A stretch of DNA of 64,000 nucleotides, taken from the NCBI RefSeq assembly GCF_900143645.1, contig NZ_FRFD01000003.1, positions 682,001 to 746,000 of the forward strand, read 5' to 3'. This DNA is from Anaerocolumna xylanovorans DSM 12503. Lineage in GTDB: Bacteria > Bacillota > Clostridia > Lachnospirales > Lachnospiraceae. Of this stretch, positions 39,601-51,000 are shown piece by piece; positions within the stretch are counted from its first letter, which is position 1; each line of letters opens with the position of its first letter. Under the pieces are notes generated by a model that did no database searches, had not been told where the DNA came from, and saw only the letters and a list, made by a program, of their open reading frames with translations. The translations under genes were made by a program, and so were the position numbers.

Positions 39601-42004
39601 TTTTAACCGCCCGCATTATAAAGCATCCGGATTTAGTATATACCTGGTAGCAAATTTGCAGGAAGCGAAAAAGATTTATGGGGAAGGGTATTTAAAATAC
39701 GTTATGACAGAGGCCGGATTTATGGGACAGCTTCTTATGGATTGCCAGGCAGCATGTGAAATCGGACTTGTTCCAATCGGTGGGATGAATTTTGAACGGG
39801 TTCGTCAGGAATTTAGATTGGGTAATGAATGTATGCTGCTTCATAGCTTTATGGGTGGAAAGTATGATTATTCCAAAATTAACAATGCAAAAAATGATGA
39901 TAAAAAGGAAGATAAACCAACAGAAGACGCCATTGCCATTGTCGGCATGAGCGGCAGATATCCGAAAGCAAATTCAATAATGGAGTTTTGGGAGAATATT
40001 AAAAATGCAAGAAACTGTATCAGCAATATTGAAGATAATACATATCGTTTAATCCGGGATGAAAATTGCTATGGTGGATTTATCGATGACATTGAGAAGT
40101 TCGACGCATCATTCTTCCGCTTATCAAGAGGAGAAGCAGAACTTCTGGACCCTCAGGTAAGATTGTTTTTGGAAGCTGCTTACCAGTCCATGGATGATGC
40201 CGGCTATCAGATAGGGGAAAGACAAGATGTGGGAGTATTTGTCGGCTCCATGTACCAACACTATCATCTGCTTAATCCTGATAGCGAAGATGCTGATCTT
40301 ATGGCAATTCAATCCTATTCTTCCATAGCCAACAGGGTCTCTTATTGCTTTAATTTTACCGGACCCAGTGTTGCAGTCGATACTGCCTGTTCTTCATCAA
40401 TCGTTGCATTGCAGATGGCAGTGGACAGCTTAAGAAAGGATGAATGCAGTTCTGCAATTGTCGGAGGGGTGAACTTATCACTGCATGACAGTAAATACAG
40501 CGCACTTAAGAAGATGGGATTAGTCAGCAGCCAAGACAGGACAAGCTGCTTTGGCAACGGTGACGGATTCATTCCGGGAGAAGGAATTGGGGCATTTGTC
40601 ATAAAGAAGTTAAGTCAGGCGAAGAAAGACAAAAATCATATCTACGGAATTATTAAGGCAATTGGTATTAATCATACCGGCCGGACCAATGCATATTCCA
40701 TGCCTAGTGCAGCGATGGAAGAAGATTTGATCCGTAAAACCATTCGCCGGGCGGGAATTCAAATCGGCGATATCAGCTATATAGAAAGTGCGGCAAATGG
40801 GACTACACTTGGTGATGCTACAGAATTCAGTGCGCTGAATAAGGTGTTTAGAGATACAAAATCCATCCCAATCGGCAGTGTAAAATCAAATGTCGGTCAT
40901 TTGGAAGCCGCATCCGGAATGGTGCAGATTGCCAAGGTGCTATTGCAGTTTCAATTTAATCAGCTGGTTCCGACCATAAATGTTGATGAGATAAACCCGT
41001 TGATTGATATCAAAAGAAGTAATCTGGTGATTCAAAAGACACTGGAGCAATGGAATCGGATAAAGGCCTGGAGAGATAATACCGAACAGGAACTTCCGCG
41101 GATAGCACTCATTAATTCCTTTGCTGCCGGAGGCACCAATGCATGTACCATCATAGAGGAATATATCGGTAATTATCAAGAGGAAGCAGAGGATAAGAAT
41201 CAGCAGGATTTTGTATTCTTATTTTCAGCGGACAATAAGGACAGCTTATTTATATACCTTGATTCGATGAAAGAATTTCTTATACATCAACAGGATATAA
41301 CCATGCAAGATTTATCTTTCAGCCTTGCAAATAAAGTCTTTCTAAAAAATAAACTGGTTATTCTGGCGAAATATAGAGAGGAGCTCATAACGAAATTGAA
41401 TCAAGTAATCGAAAAGACCGGGAATATACCGGGCGTATATAGGAACAGTGAAAGTAACGGAAGCGGTCTTTATCGAATTTTTAGAGAGAACAGGGAGCTA
41501 AAAGCATTAATTCAACAATGGACGAAGGAAAATTGTTTCAATGAGTTGGCAGAGATTTGGGTAAACGATATTCCTGTAGAGTGGAAGAAGGTGACAATGC
41601 TTCAAAAAGGCAGGAAAATAATGCTGCCGGTCTATACTTTCCATAGAGAAACACTCTGGATAACCAAATCATCTTCAAATGGAGAAGTTTTGAAAAAAGC
41701 GCAGACCAGCAATTTGGCGGTTCCGGAGAGCGCCTCAACAACAGAAACGGGCATGATAGAAGAAACAGAATCGAAAGAGCATATAATAACCGACTTACTA
41801 TGTGAAATTATGAAGATACAGAAAAATGAGCTTAGTCCGGGGCAATCTGTCAGAGATATTGGATTTAATTCATTGTATGCGATACGACTGATTAATTCCA
41901 TTAAGGATAAATATAAGTCAGAGATATCAATAAGACAGGTAATGAGCTGCCGTACGATAGAAGAACTGGAGAGTGAAATTGAAAAATGCATGATGCTTCA
42001 ATAA
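33602..42004 (+). CDS. Hybrid NRPS-PKS, second methyloxazole module
   Basis: About 2800 residues. Domains: docking segment (1-45); Cy1 (DEWIVD, about 183); Cy2 (DSSIVD, about 632); A (about 930-1420; TSGSTGKPKG near 1075); PCP1 (GATSL, Ser1474); PCP2 (GATSL, Ser1576); Ox1 (about 1667-1840); Ox2 (about 1865-2090); KS (from 2109; DTACSSS intact, but HGTGT is AANGT, so the catalytic His is Ala); ACP (GFNSLY, about 2756). The A-domain pocket reads D-F-W-N-I-G-M-V-H, which is the threonine code. Cy uses DxxxxD in place of HHxxxDG, typical of heterocyclisation, and the FMN oxidase-like domains would turn the methyloxazoline into a methyloxazole. The KS can only pass the chain on. The start at 33602 is fixed by GGAGGA 6 bases upstream; an in-frame TTG at 33572 is less likely. 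Confidence 0.9.
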   Translation: MNKADFLKLSDSEKRRYLSELVKNKENDTYQQFVHKHKYPEISEEGKDRFSLFPLTETQESFFVGKMIGKGDNKVGCHIYFEIEEKYLDTDRLEDAWNLLIHHHEMLRDQMMEKGKQRILEHVNKYQIKRYNLEDGNEATMKEHIETLRNRMSHKVYGTADYPLYEICVTLMKEDRAIIHFSIDEWIVDATSVSILFEQWYQLYHNKDYELCPLTLTFRDFVMAQKKFEYSTKFKEDLEYWKNKLFHLQNYEISFAKKTDRENVTDSGTGLTQERKRHEYILNKQKWSKLKQMALQAEVSPTAVLLHLFSAVIKEFNENKDLPVILTYFNRLPFHKDIDKVVGPFVTTMIYNNLEKTETTGFEESLQGVQRQLWEDNDHNSVSGVRILRELKKDKRIDANYTIPIVFTSMINSIQSSEGEKSETWFNQVTYSITQTPQVFLDHQIMEINGELRFHWDVQPDYFKDTIIDRMFEQYCTKLEELGKDSIALYINQETDERESLSCDLTDLQRSHVYNQLMDSNSDFDRMLYQEFIVTGDSIERIQKRWNQLVNEMDAFNTVFTKQGKQKIIWQAEHEIIPVVDLSLEIEERKERTIEQIRTEMTQKVFSLYQLPRYDLRIIKLGEDCFRLNMSFDSSIVDGRSLAILYQKLFEKKEDSLLEKVSFRAYMNAKAEYQKSSDAENNYRYWEKRFDELSGGPLIEYRKSDKSDAETLRISAVVKQYKKLKDLTLQRGVEIESILITVYMDVLRKYSNRENFTVVCVNWDRPDTKPSIANTVGELSGLSWLENLDSERPFAERVIENDRLRKMDIAHQLVSGITSLRKAKEALMFPVVFTSLVKDEMLELPDNIEFGAGLSKTPQVYLDNVSFIHKGRLLVNWDYKDIFPKEMVEKMFKDYVDQIEQLCVNGFSERISGEDDVSLQGKCRCIHEFVELQAGRYPKNIALKCKEDSVTYEELNRRANQLAHYLRKAGVARDVLVGLCLEKSNEMIIAILAILKAGGAYVPIDPNYPLDRIAFILEDCKTDIVITKENAREKIINENINRICIDRLESDIEKESPENVGEKGSSAQLAYVIYTSGSTGKPKGVLITHHNVVRLFEQTKEWYGFNERDIWTMYHSYAFDFSVWEIWGALIYGGTLIVVPYELSRSFAKMYELLEKEKVTVLNQTPTAFKQLMKVEEEEGQRNLSLRYIIFGGEALNLKSLKGWFDRHGDRKPQLVNMYGITETTVHVTYRPLQSADVEADASLIGEAIPDLNFYILDEDLREVKIGEIGEICVGGPGLAKGYLNRPEITKEKFIEHPYKPGERLYLSGDLGRYTKNFADIEYMGRKDSQVKIRGFRIELGEIETVLTSHPNIKEAAVTVEEGGQESKILAFVVGSGAALDTTQIRKYVRSKLPDYMVPNIIKQIESIPMTINGKLDYRQLMKNQTVEEPNVDGSENRRNKDFILSRLHDIFKEELEEDHVEDTEDIFNLGATSLTIVNIAKRIQEEMDVDIPIDIFLDTPRIGEIGNYVIDHYVSLTEVSDEKEQKAESVKQTANQDKQLDAGLTEDELREIFASELEEDDIDVEEDIFNLGATSLTIVNVVKQIREKKGIEVEMDVFLEHPTVRDIIKYIKTNAVSTEPEEKAQINNLNSLQLYDTGFNNSVYKRYKERCMSHNRPITKTEISRLLGLLKKETIGLKSHYLYASAGGKNSVQTYVYLKKNAVEHIAEGIYYYHPEEHQLYYISQGNKVVSEIFPEHYQKEYEQAGFVIFFIAQLKAIEPVYLDFSTGLVTIDTGYMQELLLNNQEACNIGLCYVEGIDFDRVKEDFHLDEGHIFINGMLGCSLCQDDESYQPKLSGGNELIKHFKTKPTYITKEEQEEKFKNMKYNQLSKREVLELAKKKLHLRTFENNNSGIALSQVNYDPVRYLKRTSKREYKQEKVSLQQLSEFLSVLRGVQLHQETQYLYPSVCNAHLVSVFLYVKDNAIENLEEGIYEYHQRTHKLNLINPYKKSEIEYCHTPFNRPHYKASGFSIYLVANLQEAKKIYGEGYLKYVMTEAGFMGQLLMDCQAACEIGLVPIGGMNFERVRQEFRLGNECMLLHSFMGGKYDYSKINNAKNDDKKEDKPTEDAIAIVGMSGRYPKANSIMEFWENIKNARNCISNIEDNTYRLIRDENCYGGFIDDIEKFDASFFRLSRGEAELLDPQVRLFLEAAYQSMDDAGYQIGERQDVGVFVGSMYQHYHLLNPDSEDADLMAIQSYSSIANRVSYCFNFTGPSVAVDTACSSSIVALQMAVDSLRKDECSSAIVGGVNLSLHDSKYSALKKMGLVSSQDRTSCFGNGDGFIPGEGIGAFVIKKLSQAKKDKNHIYGIIKAIGINHTGRTNAYSMPSAAMEEDLIRKTIRRAGIQIGDISYIESAANGTTLGDATEFSALNKVFRDTKSIPIGSVKSNVGHLEAASGMVQIAKVLLQFQFNQLVPTINVDEINPLIDIKRSNLVIQKTLEQWNRIKAWRDNTEQELPRIALINSFAAGGTNACTIIEEYIGNYQEEAEDKNQQDFVFLFSADNKDSLFIYLDSMKEFLIHQQDITMQDLSFSLANKVFLKNKLVILAKYREELITKLNQVIEKTGNIPGVYRNSESNGSGLYRIFRENRELKALIQQWTKENCFNELAEIWVNDIPVEWKKVTMLQKGRKIMLPVYTFHRETLWITKSSSNGEVLKKAQTSNLAVPESASTTETGMIEETESKEHIITDLLCEIMKIQKNELSPGQSVRDIGFNSLYAIRLINSIKDKYKSEISIRQVMSCRTIEELESEIEKCMMLQ
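33740..39870 (+). repeat. Duplicated oxazole module, copy 2
   Basis: Paralogue of 20562-26655 with identical Cy-Cy-A-PCP-PCP-Ox-Ox order. Position 278 of the A-domain pocket is Asn here and Ser in copy 1. Confidence 0.85.
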
Positions 42005-42071
42005 AAGGAATGGGATGGTAAGGCAGAGCAGCATAATGCATTTGGAGGAAGAACAGTAGAAGAGGAAGGTG

Positions 42072-45000
42072 TTGATATTATTGAATTATAATGCATCGGA
42101 AATAGGAAAGAGATTTGAGCTTTCGCAGGGGCAGAAAGACTTATGGAATTATTCTAAATTAAATGCAGACAGTACCGCCTATAACGTTCCTATGTCTTAT
42201 TATGTACAAGGTAACATAGAGCCGCTATTATTAAAAGAAGCCATTGAAGAAGTAGTTTCACGGCATGCTGTTTTTACTACCAGATTTATTGAAGATGAGA
42301 ATGGACATGCTATGCAGGAATATCATAATGATTCTGTGATAGAAGTTGAGCTCTTAGAACGTGAGTTGAATAAAGAACAGATTATCGAAAATGAAATTAA
42401 AAAAGAAGCAAAAATAAAATTCATTTTAGAAGAGGGAAATCTGGCGAGATTTAAACTTTATCGGGCAAAAGACAATACGCTCATATTAATGATTAACATC
42501 CATCATATCATTTTTGACGGTTTGTCGATTAATATCCTGTTAAAAGACATCAAAGACACGTATACCAACCTTTATAACGGGAACGAAAAAAGAAATAATG
42601 TATCCTCCGATCACTATCCGTTTTTTGTTCAATGGCAGGAAGAAATGATAAAAAATGATATAAAAGGATATGAGTATTGGGCGGGGGAATTGAAACATGA
42701 TATACCCAGTCTTCCTTTACCCAGAAAGAAGAAAGCTGGTACGAAATTATATCAAGGCGGATTGGTTCGTAAAGAAATAAATATAGGTATAAAGGAAAAG
42801 GCGGAGGTATTATGCAAAGAGTTAGGAATCAGCTCCTATGCATTTATCTTAAGTATCTATCACATTGCGTTAAAGAAATATAAAGAAGAGTTTGAAGCGG
42901 CAATCCTTTCGCCGTTTGTAAATCGTCTTCATAAAGAATATGAAAATGATATTGGTTTCTTTGTTAATATGATCATGATTACGAAAGAAGTTATGCCAAA
43001 AGATACATTTGCCTCTATTGCATCCGCATATCAGGATAAGATTTTTGAGTGCCTGCAATATGGTTATTACCCGCTTCAAAGCGTCAGGAAAAAGACCGGT
43101 GCAGACAAGATCGGGAATGCTGTTTTGTATTATCAAAATTGGGTAGATCAACTTTCCACAGAGAATGAGGAAGGGGAACTGATAAAACTAATCCATATCC
43201 CAACGATTTATCAGGAGGGAGAGTTCGAGGCGGTTTTTGAAATATTGGAATTATCGGATCGATTTATCATTAATTGTAGATATGATCAAAATGCATATAC
43301 ACAGGAAACGATGAATGAATTATGTAACCAATTTACCTATATCATGGAGCAGGTAACGCAAAATCCTAAAATTACTTATGAAAATATTAAAAACACAGAT
43401 GATTTTGGTAAGAACTCACTCATCGATAAATGGAATGACACATTTGTTCCATTTGATAAAAACAGCAGAATTTACGACTTAATTGATGCAAATTCTTTGA
43501 AGTATCCGAATGATATTGCAATAACCTGCGGGCAGGACAAGATAAGTTATCAGGAATTGATGCAAAGAAGTGACAGGTTTTGCGCATATCTGAAAGGATG
43601 TAAGGTCAATTCGAAGGATGTGATTGGAATTTGTATGTCCCGTTCCATTAATATCATAATTGCTATGCTTGGTATTATGAAAGCGGACGCAATCTATTTG
43701 CCCGTTGATATGCTGTATCCGGAAGAACGGATTAGGTATATGCTTACGGATTCACAAGCAAAATTTGTGATAACGGATTGCAGTACACAAGAACAGATTG
43801 GCAAACTTTTGCCGGAAGACAGGATTATTGACCTGGGGCAGGCCGACAAGGCTGCTTTAGACCCGGTACAACAAATGATACCCAGAGTAAATGATGTGGT
43901 ATATGTCCTTTATACCTCAGGATCGACGGGAAAACCTAAGGGAGTGCAGGTCTTACACCAGGGACTTTATAATTCATTGGTATCTTTTGCAAAGAAACCC
44001 GGATTTACAAAGGATGATTCTCTATTGGCAATTACAACGGTATGTTTTGATATTGCACAGCTTGAGATATTCTTGCCTTTAATTATGGGCGGAAGACTGG
44101 AATTTACAGAACAGCATGTCCTGGATGATATGGAACAGCTGATGGATAAGCTTCAGAATTCCGATACCAATGTATTTCAATCTACCCCGGCTACCTTAAA
44201 AGCACTTCTTTCTAACGGATGGCGAAACGAGAAAAAGCTTAAAGTACTGTGCGGCGGGGAAGAACTTAGCAGAACCCTGGCCAGAGAACTGCTTTTGAAC
44301 AAAGTAGAGCTTTGGAATATGTACGGGCCGACAGAAACCACAATCTGGTCAACCATATCAAAAGTAGAAGACGCAGACAATATCACCATAGGAAGACCGA
44401 TTGATAATACTCAGATTTATATTCTGGATGAAAATAAGAATATGCTTCCGATAGGAGAGGAAGGAGAACTCTATATATCCGGCAGTAGTGTGGCCAAAGG
44501 ATATCTTGGAAAAGAAGAACTGACCAATGAGCGGTTTGTAGAAAATCCATTTCATCATTACGGTAATAAAATGTATCGGACAGGTGACTTAGCAAAATAT
44601 CTTGATAATGGGGAAATCAAATACTGTGGCAGAATGGATGCCCAGGTAAAAATACGGGGATATCGCATTGAGCTGCAGGAAATTGAATTCCGTTTAAAAG
44701 AAATTAAAGGGGTTAATGATGCAGTTGCGGTGGTACGGGAGGATATACCGGGAAAGAAGATGATAGTAGCATTTATGATTTATCATGCTGCTAAGATAAA
44801 AGAGCCGGTATTAAGTAATGAGCTCTTAAAATGGCTCCCAAGATATATGATTCCAGTTAAGTACATTGCCCTAAATCATTATCCGACTACATTAAATGCT
44901 AAGATTGATCGTAAGAGCCTGTCGGAAAGAAACATACAGGAGTTACTTAAGCTATATGGAAGTGCTAAGATAGCCGAGAAAACGGTAAATTATTCAAAGG

Positions 45001-48000
45001 AAGAAGAAATCATAGATAAGCTAAAGGAAGAAATAGCAGCTTGTATGCAGGATATGAGTGATACTGTGCTTGAACTTAATGAAAAGGCTAACGTCGGTGA
45101 GTATGGCTTTGATTCGATTACCTTTCATGAATTGAGTAAAAGAATGAATGGGAAATTTGGTACGGATATAAATCCTACGATTTTTTATTCCTATGGTTCG
45201 ATTGAGGAGATTGCACAATACTTGCATAACGAATATAGGGAAGAGATGATGAGGCATTACCATAGTAATGATACTGTAAGGAGTATAAAAGATCAGTTGC
45301 CGAAAGGGGATAAGGTTAATAAAGTTTCAGGGGGGGAGGAAAAAGCAGAGATTGCGATTGTCGGTATGTCAGGCCGTTTCCCGGATTCTGATAATCTGGA
45401 TGAATTTTGGGATAATCTGATTAACAATAGAAATATGGTACAGGAAGTACCACTCGAACGCTGGGATTGGAGAGAATGCTATGGTGATTCCTCTACTGAA
45501 GAGAATAAAACCAACTCAAAATGGGGGGGATTTATTCATGATGTAGATAAGTTTGACAATACATTCTTCGGAATATCACCAAGAGAAGCAGAATTAATGG
45601 ACCCTCAGCAAAGAATCATTCTCGAATGTGTCTGGAAAACTCTTGAAGATGCAGGACATAAAGCAAACGATTTACGCGGTTGTGATATGGGCGTATTCAT
45701 TGGAAGTACCGGTTCTGATTATATGGGTATGATGAATAAAATTGACGGTTATACATTAACAGGAGTAGCAAAAAGTGTAATAGCAAACCGTGTATCCTAC
45801 CTCTATGATTGGCATGGACCAAGTGAACCTGTGGATACCGCATGTTCAAGTTCCTTAGTAGCAGTTCATAGAGCTGTCATGGCAATCTCAAATGGGGAAT
45901 GTACACAGGCGATTGCCGGTGGAGTGAACATTATGCTCAACCCATTTGCCTATATTGCTTCCAGTAAAGTGGGGATGTTGAGTGAAACTGGTGCGTGTAA
46001 AACCTTTGATAAAGACGCTGACGGTTATGTCAGGGGAGAGGGAGTCGGGACTATTTATCTAAAACGCCTGGATAAAGCCATAGAAGATCATGATCAAATC
46101 TATGCAGTGGTAAAGGCTACTGTAGAAAATCATGGTGGAAAGGCAAATTCGCTGACGGCACCGAATCCCAATGCGCAAGCCGGTTTGTTGGCAGCAGCTT
46201 ATAAAAAAGCGCATGTGGATCCAAGACTGGTAAGTTATATTGAAACTCATGGGACGGGGACGTCACTTGGAGATCCCATTGAAGTCAATGGATTAAAGAG
46301 TGGATTTCAGACCTTGTATGAAAAGAATGGACTTGTTGTTTCGAAAGATTTTACCTGTGGACTGGGTTCCGTGAAAGTGAATATCGGACATCTTGAAGCA
46401 GCAGCGGGAATTGCATCATTAATTAAGGTTTTGTTGTCACTAAAATATAAATATATTCCTTCAAATATCCATCTGAAAGAACAAAATCCATATATTAATC
46501 TGGCAGACAGCCCATTTTATCTAATTAGGGAAGGGAAAGAGTGGGAGCCGGTCATTATCGATGGGAAAGCACTTCCCAGACTTGCGGGTATCAGTTCATT
46601 TGGGTTTGGCGGAGTCAATGCACATGTTATCTTGGAGGAATATGCAGGTCAAAGAAGCAGCAGAGGAGAGGAACAGGAAAGCTATATTATTCCACTGTCT
46701 GCAAAGAATAAGAATAGTTTATTGGAGACGGCAGAAAAGCTTCTTGAATTTTTAAGAAATGACAACCATGGCAGTCTGAAAGACATAGCGTTTACATTAC
46801 AGGATGGCCGGGAAGAGATGAAGTATAGAGCTGTTTTTGTAGTTCATACAACCGGAGAATTAATGGACGGGCTAAAGGCGTATATACAAAATGAAAATTA
46901 TGCGGAGAATGAAATAGAGCATCGGCTTCAAGGCCTGCCATTAGAAGAAAATCTGGAAGAAAAATTAAGGACCGCCAAGAAATGGTTAAGCGGAGAAACT
47001 ATTCCTTGGAATCAATATTATGATATGGAACAAAATCCGCCCTGGAGAATTTCGCTGCCGGCATATTCCTTTTGCAAAGAAAGATTTTGGTTTGAGGATG
47101 TGAATCAGCAGCAAAGTACGGAAGGATTAAATGAGGAGCCAATTAAACCGTATATGCCTGGGAATGCAACATATACGGAAAGTCTAGATCCGGGTTATAG
47201 TTATCTAAGTCATCATAGGGTAGGAGAAGAAATTATCGTTCCTGGTGCGTTTCAAATAGAAACGGCAAGGAAGTATGGTGCACTATCAGGTAAAAGGAAA
47301 GTCAGTGCTATTACAGAGATAATGTTTTATCAACGGCTTCCTATTTTGGAAAGAAAAGAAATTAAAATTGATATTGTTAGTGAGCAGGATAAAGCGACAT
47401 ATTCCATTCAGGATAAAGAAAGCGGGGAAATCTATTCCCAGGGCAGGTACTTATTTGACGAAAAGAGTAATGAGGCGAAAATATTCAATATAAACGATAT
47501 TATGAATGATTTGGATGTGCAAAAAGCAAAAGACGAGTGCTATTTGCTATTTGACAGCTATCAATTTCATTATGGCCCTGTTTACCAGGTAATTGAAACG
47601 ATTTCCTATAATGAGAATAGTGCATTGTCTAAGTTATCAATCCCGATGCAGGGGAGGAATGATCTTGACGGGTTTACCCTTCATCCTTCTATTATGGATG
47701 GAGCTTTGCAAACAGTATTGGTACTCTTAGGCGCTGACAAATCAAATGGGACAGAGAAGGAGATATATTTCCCGTTCTCAATAGAGCGAATAGACATTTT
47801 ATCGAAACCAATGAAAGAATGCCTGGTATATGCAAGAGAAATATTGCAGAATAATAAAAATATAAGAAAATTTGACCTTTATATCATGAATTCTGATGGG
47901 GAAGTATTGGTTGCGATTAAAAATTACTTGATTAAGAAGGTAGCTTTCAAACCGAAGAATGTCCCCGAAGTTCATCAGAAAGTATATCTCAAAGAAGCAG

Positions 48001-51000
48001 AAAGGGAGGATGATGTTATCTTTAATCATGATATCGAAGTATCAAATACAGTGATTATTCATAATGATGTCGATTTTCATGAAAAAGCGGTAAAAGATCA
48101 AAATCTGAAAAGTGTATTTCCGATGCATTCTGTGGGGGAGGAAGACTTTGCATTAATATTCAAAGAAGTATTGACTGAAAATAGTTTCATTCAAAATATT
48201 GTAGTAATACAGAATAATCCTATTTGGAGCGATGACGGGAACATAGAACGAAGGAGGATGGATGAGGCATGGTTACAAAATTTGTATCGGCCGATCCTTC
48301 GGGTGTTACGGGCATTGTTAAGAAATAAGCTGATACGTCCAATTAATTTTATAGTAATCCACCAGGCTGAGGATAATAGGGCAGTCACAGCATTTAGTGA
48401 TGCAATTGGCGGAATGTTAAAATCAGTCAGCTTGGAAAATCCCCTGGTAAAGACAGCGCTCATTAAGTATGTAGGAATTAAGCAACCAACAAAAGAATTA
48501 TTAAAAATTGCCATGACAGAGGCTTCCTATGGTATCCCGCATCAGGATGTGATTTATCGGAATGAAGTCAGAAGCCATAAGGTATTTGAGCAAATAGGAA
48601 TGATACAAAAAGAGGATCAAACAATCAATATCGGAAAGGATGACATAGTTATCATTACCGGTGGAGCGGGGAAACTTGGTTTACTCTTTGGCAGCTACCT
48701 GACAAATACATGGGATGCAAAAGTGATTCTTTGCGGCAGAAGAAAAGAAGAAGAACTTTCCAGGGAAGAACAAGATTGTTTGAACCGTATGCAAAGTAAG
48801 GTTACATATATTTCCGCGGATGTCACAAAGTATGAGGAAGCAGAGAATTTAGTTACATGCGTAAAGGAAAGATATGGTAAGATTACCGGTATCATTCACG
48901 CGGCAGGTTTAATCAGGGATTCCTATCTGATGAAAAAAGGGGAAGAAGACTTCTTTCATGTGTTATCACCGAAAATATTGGGAGTGGTCAACCTTGATCT
49001 GGCCAGTAAAGATGAGTCTTTGAAATATTTTATTATGTTCTCTTCCGTGTCTGCATTGGCCGGTAATGCCGGGCAAAGTGACTATGCAATGGGCAATTGT
49101 TTTTTGGATCACTTTATCAAGCATAGAAATGAATTAGTATCCCAGGATAAGCGGTGTGGTAAGTCCAGTACAATCAACTGGACATTATGGAAAAACGGTG
49201 GCATGCAGGTTGTATCTTTTGTAAAGGATTCGATATTTAACCAATGGGGTATTCATGAACTGGATAATGAAAACGGATTGGAAATGTTCCATAAGATAAT
49301 AGCATCAGGTGAGACTCAAGTTTTACCTTTGTTGGGAGATAGTGATAAGATTAATCATGTCTTCCTGGAGAAGAAGAGTCCTAAAATACGAAGCAGAAAA
49401 GGAGGGCGAAAAGTGGTAAAGAATGAAAATCTTAAGTATTCTCTGGAAGATTATCTAAAACATATCATTGCAGGTGCGACGAAGCTCTCTCTTAATAAAT
49501 TATCGAGTCAGGGAGCGTTTGATGAGTATGGAATTGATTCGGTAATCATTATGGATTTGAATAAGGAGCTAAGTCAAATATTCGGGGAACTTCCTAAGAC
49601 ATTGTTTTTTGAATATAACAACATTGAGGATTTGGCCGAGTACTTAATGAAAAGTAATGAAGAAACAGTAATAAAGCAATTTGGTAAAAAAGAATCAGAC
49701 AGTGAAATAGAAATGATAGAAAGTTCGGATGAATATGACTTTTCGGTTACAGGCAGAGAAGAAAACTCCGATACCGAGAAACAAACTGATGATTGGAAAG
49801 TGACCGAAAACGAGAATAGGTTACAGACGGATATTGCTGTAATTGGACTTAGCGGTATATTTCCGATGGCAGATAATATGGATGATTTTTGGAACAATCT
49901 TATGGAAGGCAGGGATTGCATTACGGAGGTTCCGAAAGAACGTTGGGACTATAAAAAGTATTATGATAAGGAAAAAGGTGTTCGGGGAAAATCCTATACC
50001 AAATGGGGAAGCTTTTTGGATGATATTGATAAATTTGACCCGTTATTTTTCGGGATATCTCCGATGGAAGCAGAAATGCTTGATCCCCAGGAAAGACTTT
50101 TTATGGAGACAGTATATCATGCTATGGAGGATTCGGGTTATACGAAAGATAGTCTAAAAGACAGCAATGTAGGTGTGTATGTAGGTGTTATGTGGGGGCA
50201 GTATCAGCTTTACGGAGCAAATCCGCTCAGTGACGGGACAGTTATTGTTCCGGCTTCTTCCTATGCTTCTATTGCAAACCGAATCTCATATTTCTTTAAT
50301 TTCAGAGGACCGAGTATCGCTCTTGATACCATGTGTTCCTCCTCGCTTACTGCGATTCATCTTGCCTGTAACAGTATTATAAGCGGAGAGCTGGATTTGG
50401 CGGTTGCGGGCGGTGTGAATTTAACTGTACACCCCAACAAACATGTATTCCTAAGCCAGACGAAGTTTGCTTCCTCCGACGGCAGGTGCCGTAGCTTTGG
50501 AGAAGGCGGGGATGGCTATGTCCCCGGGGAAGCGATAGGAGCAATTATCCTTAAACCACTTGGTAAGGCAATCAAAGATGGGGATAACATTTATGGAGTA
50601 ATCAAGGGGACAAGCATCAATCATGGCGGACGGTCGAATGGATATACTGTGCCTAATGTAAAACAACAGGCAAGTGTGATAAAGGAAGTTTATGAGAAAT
50701 ATAATATCAATCCCAGAACGGTCAATTATATAGAAGCACACGGAACCGGTACTGCACTTGGTGATCCCATTGAACTATCAAGTATGACGAATGCATTTCG
50801 CCAATATACAAAAGACCGGCACTTTTGCTCCATTGGTTCAGTGAAATCCAATATAGGTCATTGTGAATCGGCTGCAGGAATCGTTGGTATAATTAAAATC
50901 TTACTACAGATGAAATATAAGAAGCTGGTACCGTCGATTCATTCAAAAAAATTGAATAAGAATACAAATTTTGATGAGACTCCGTTCCATGTCCAGCAAA

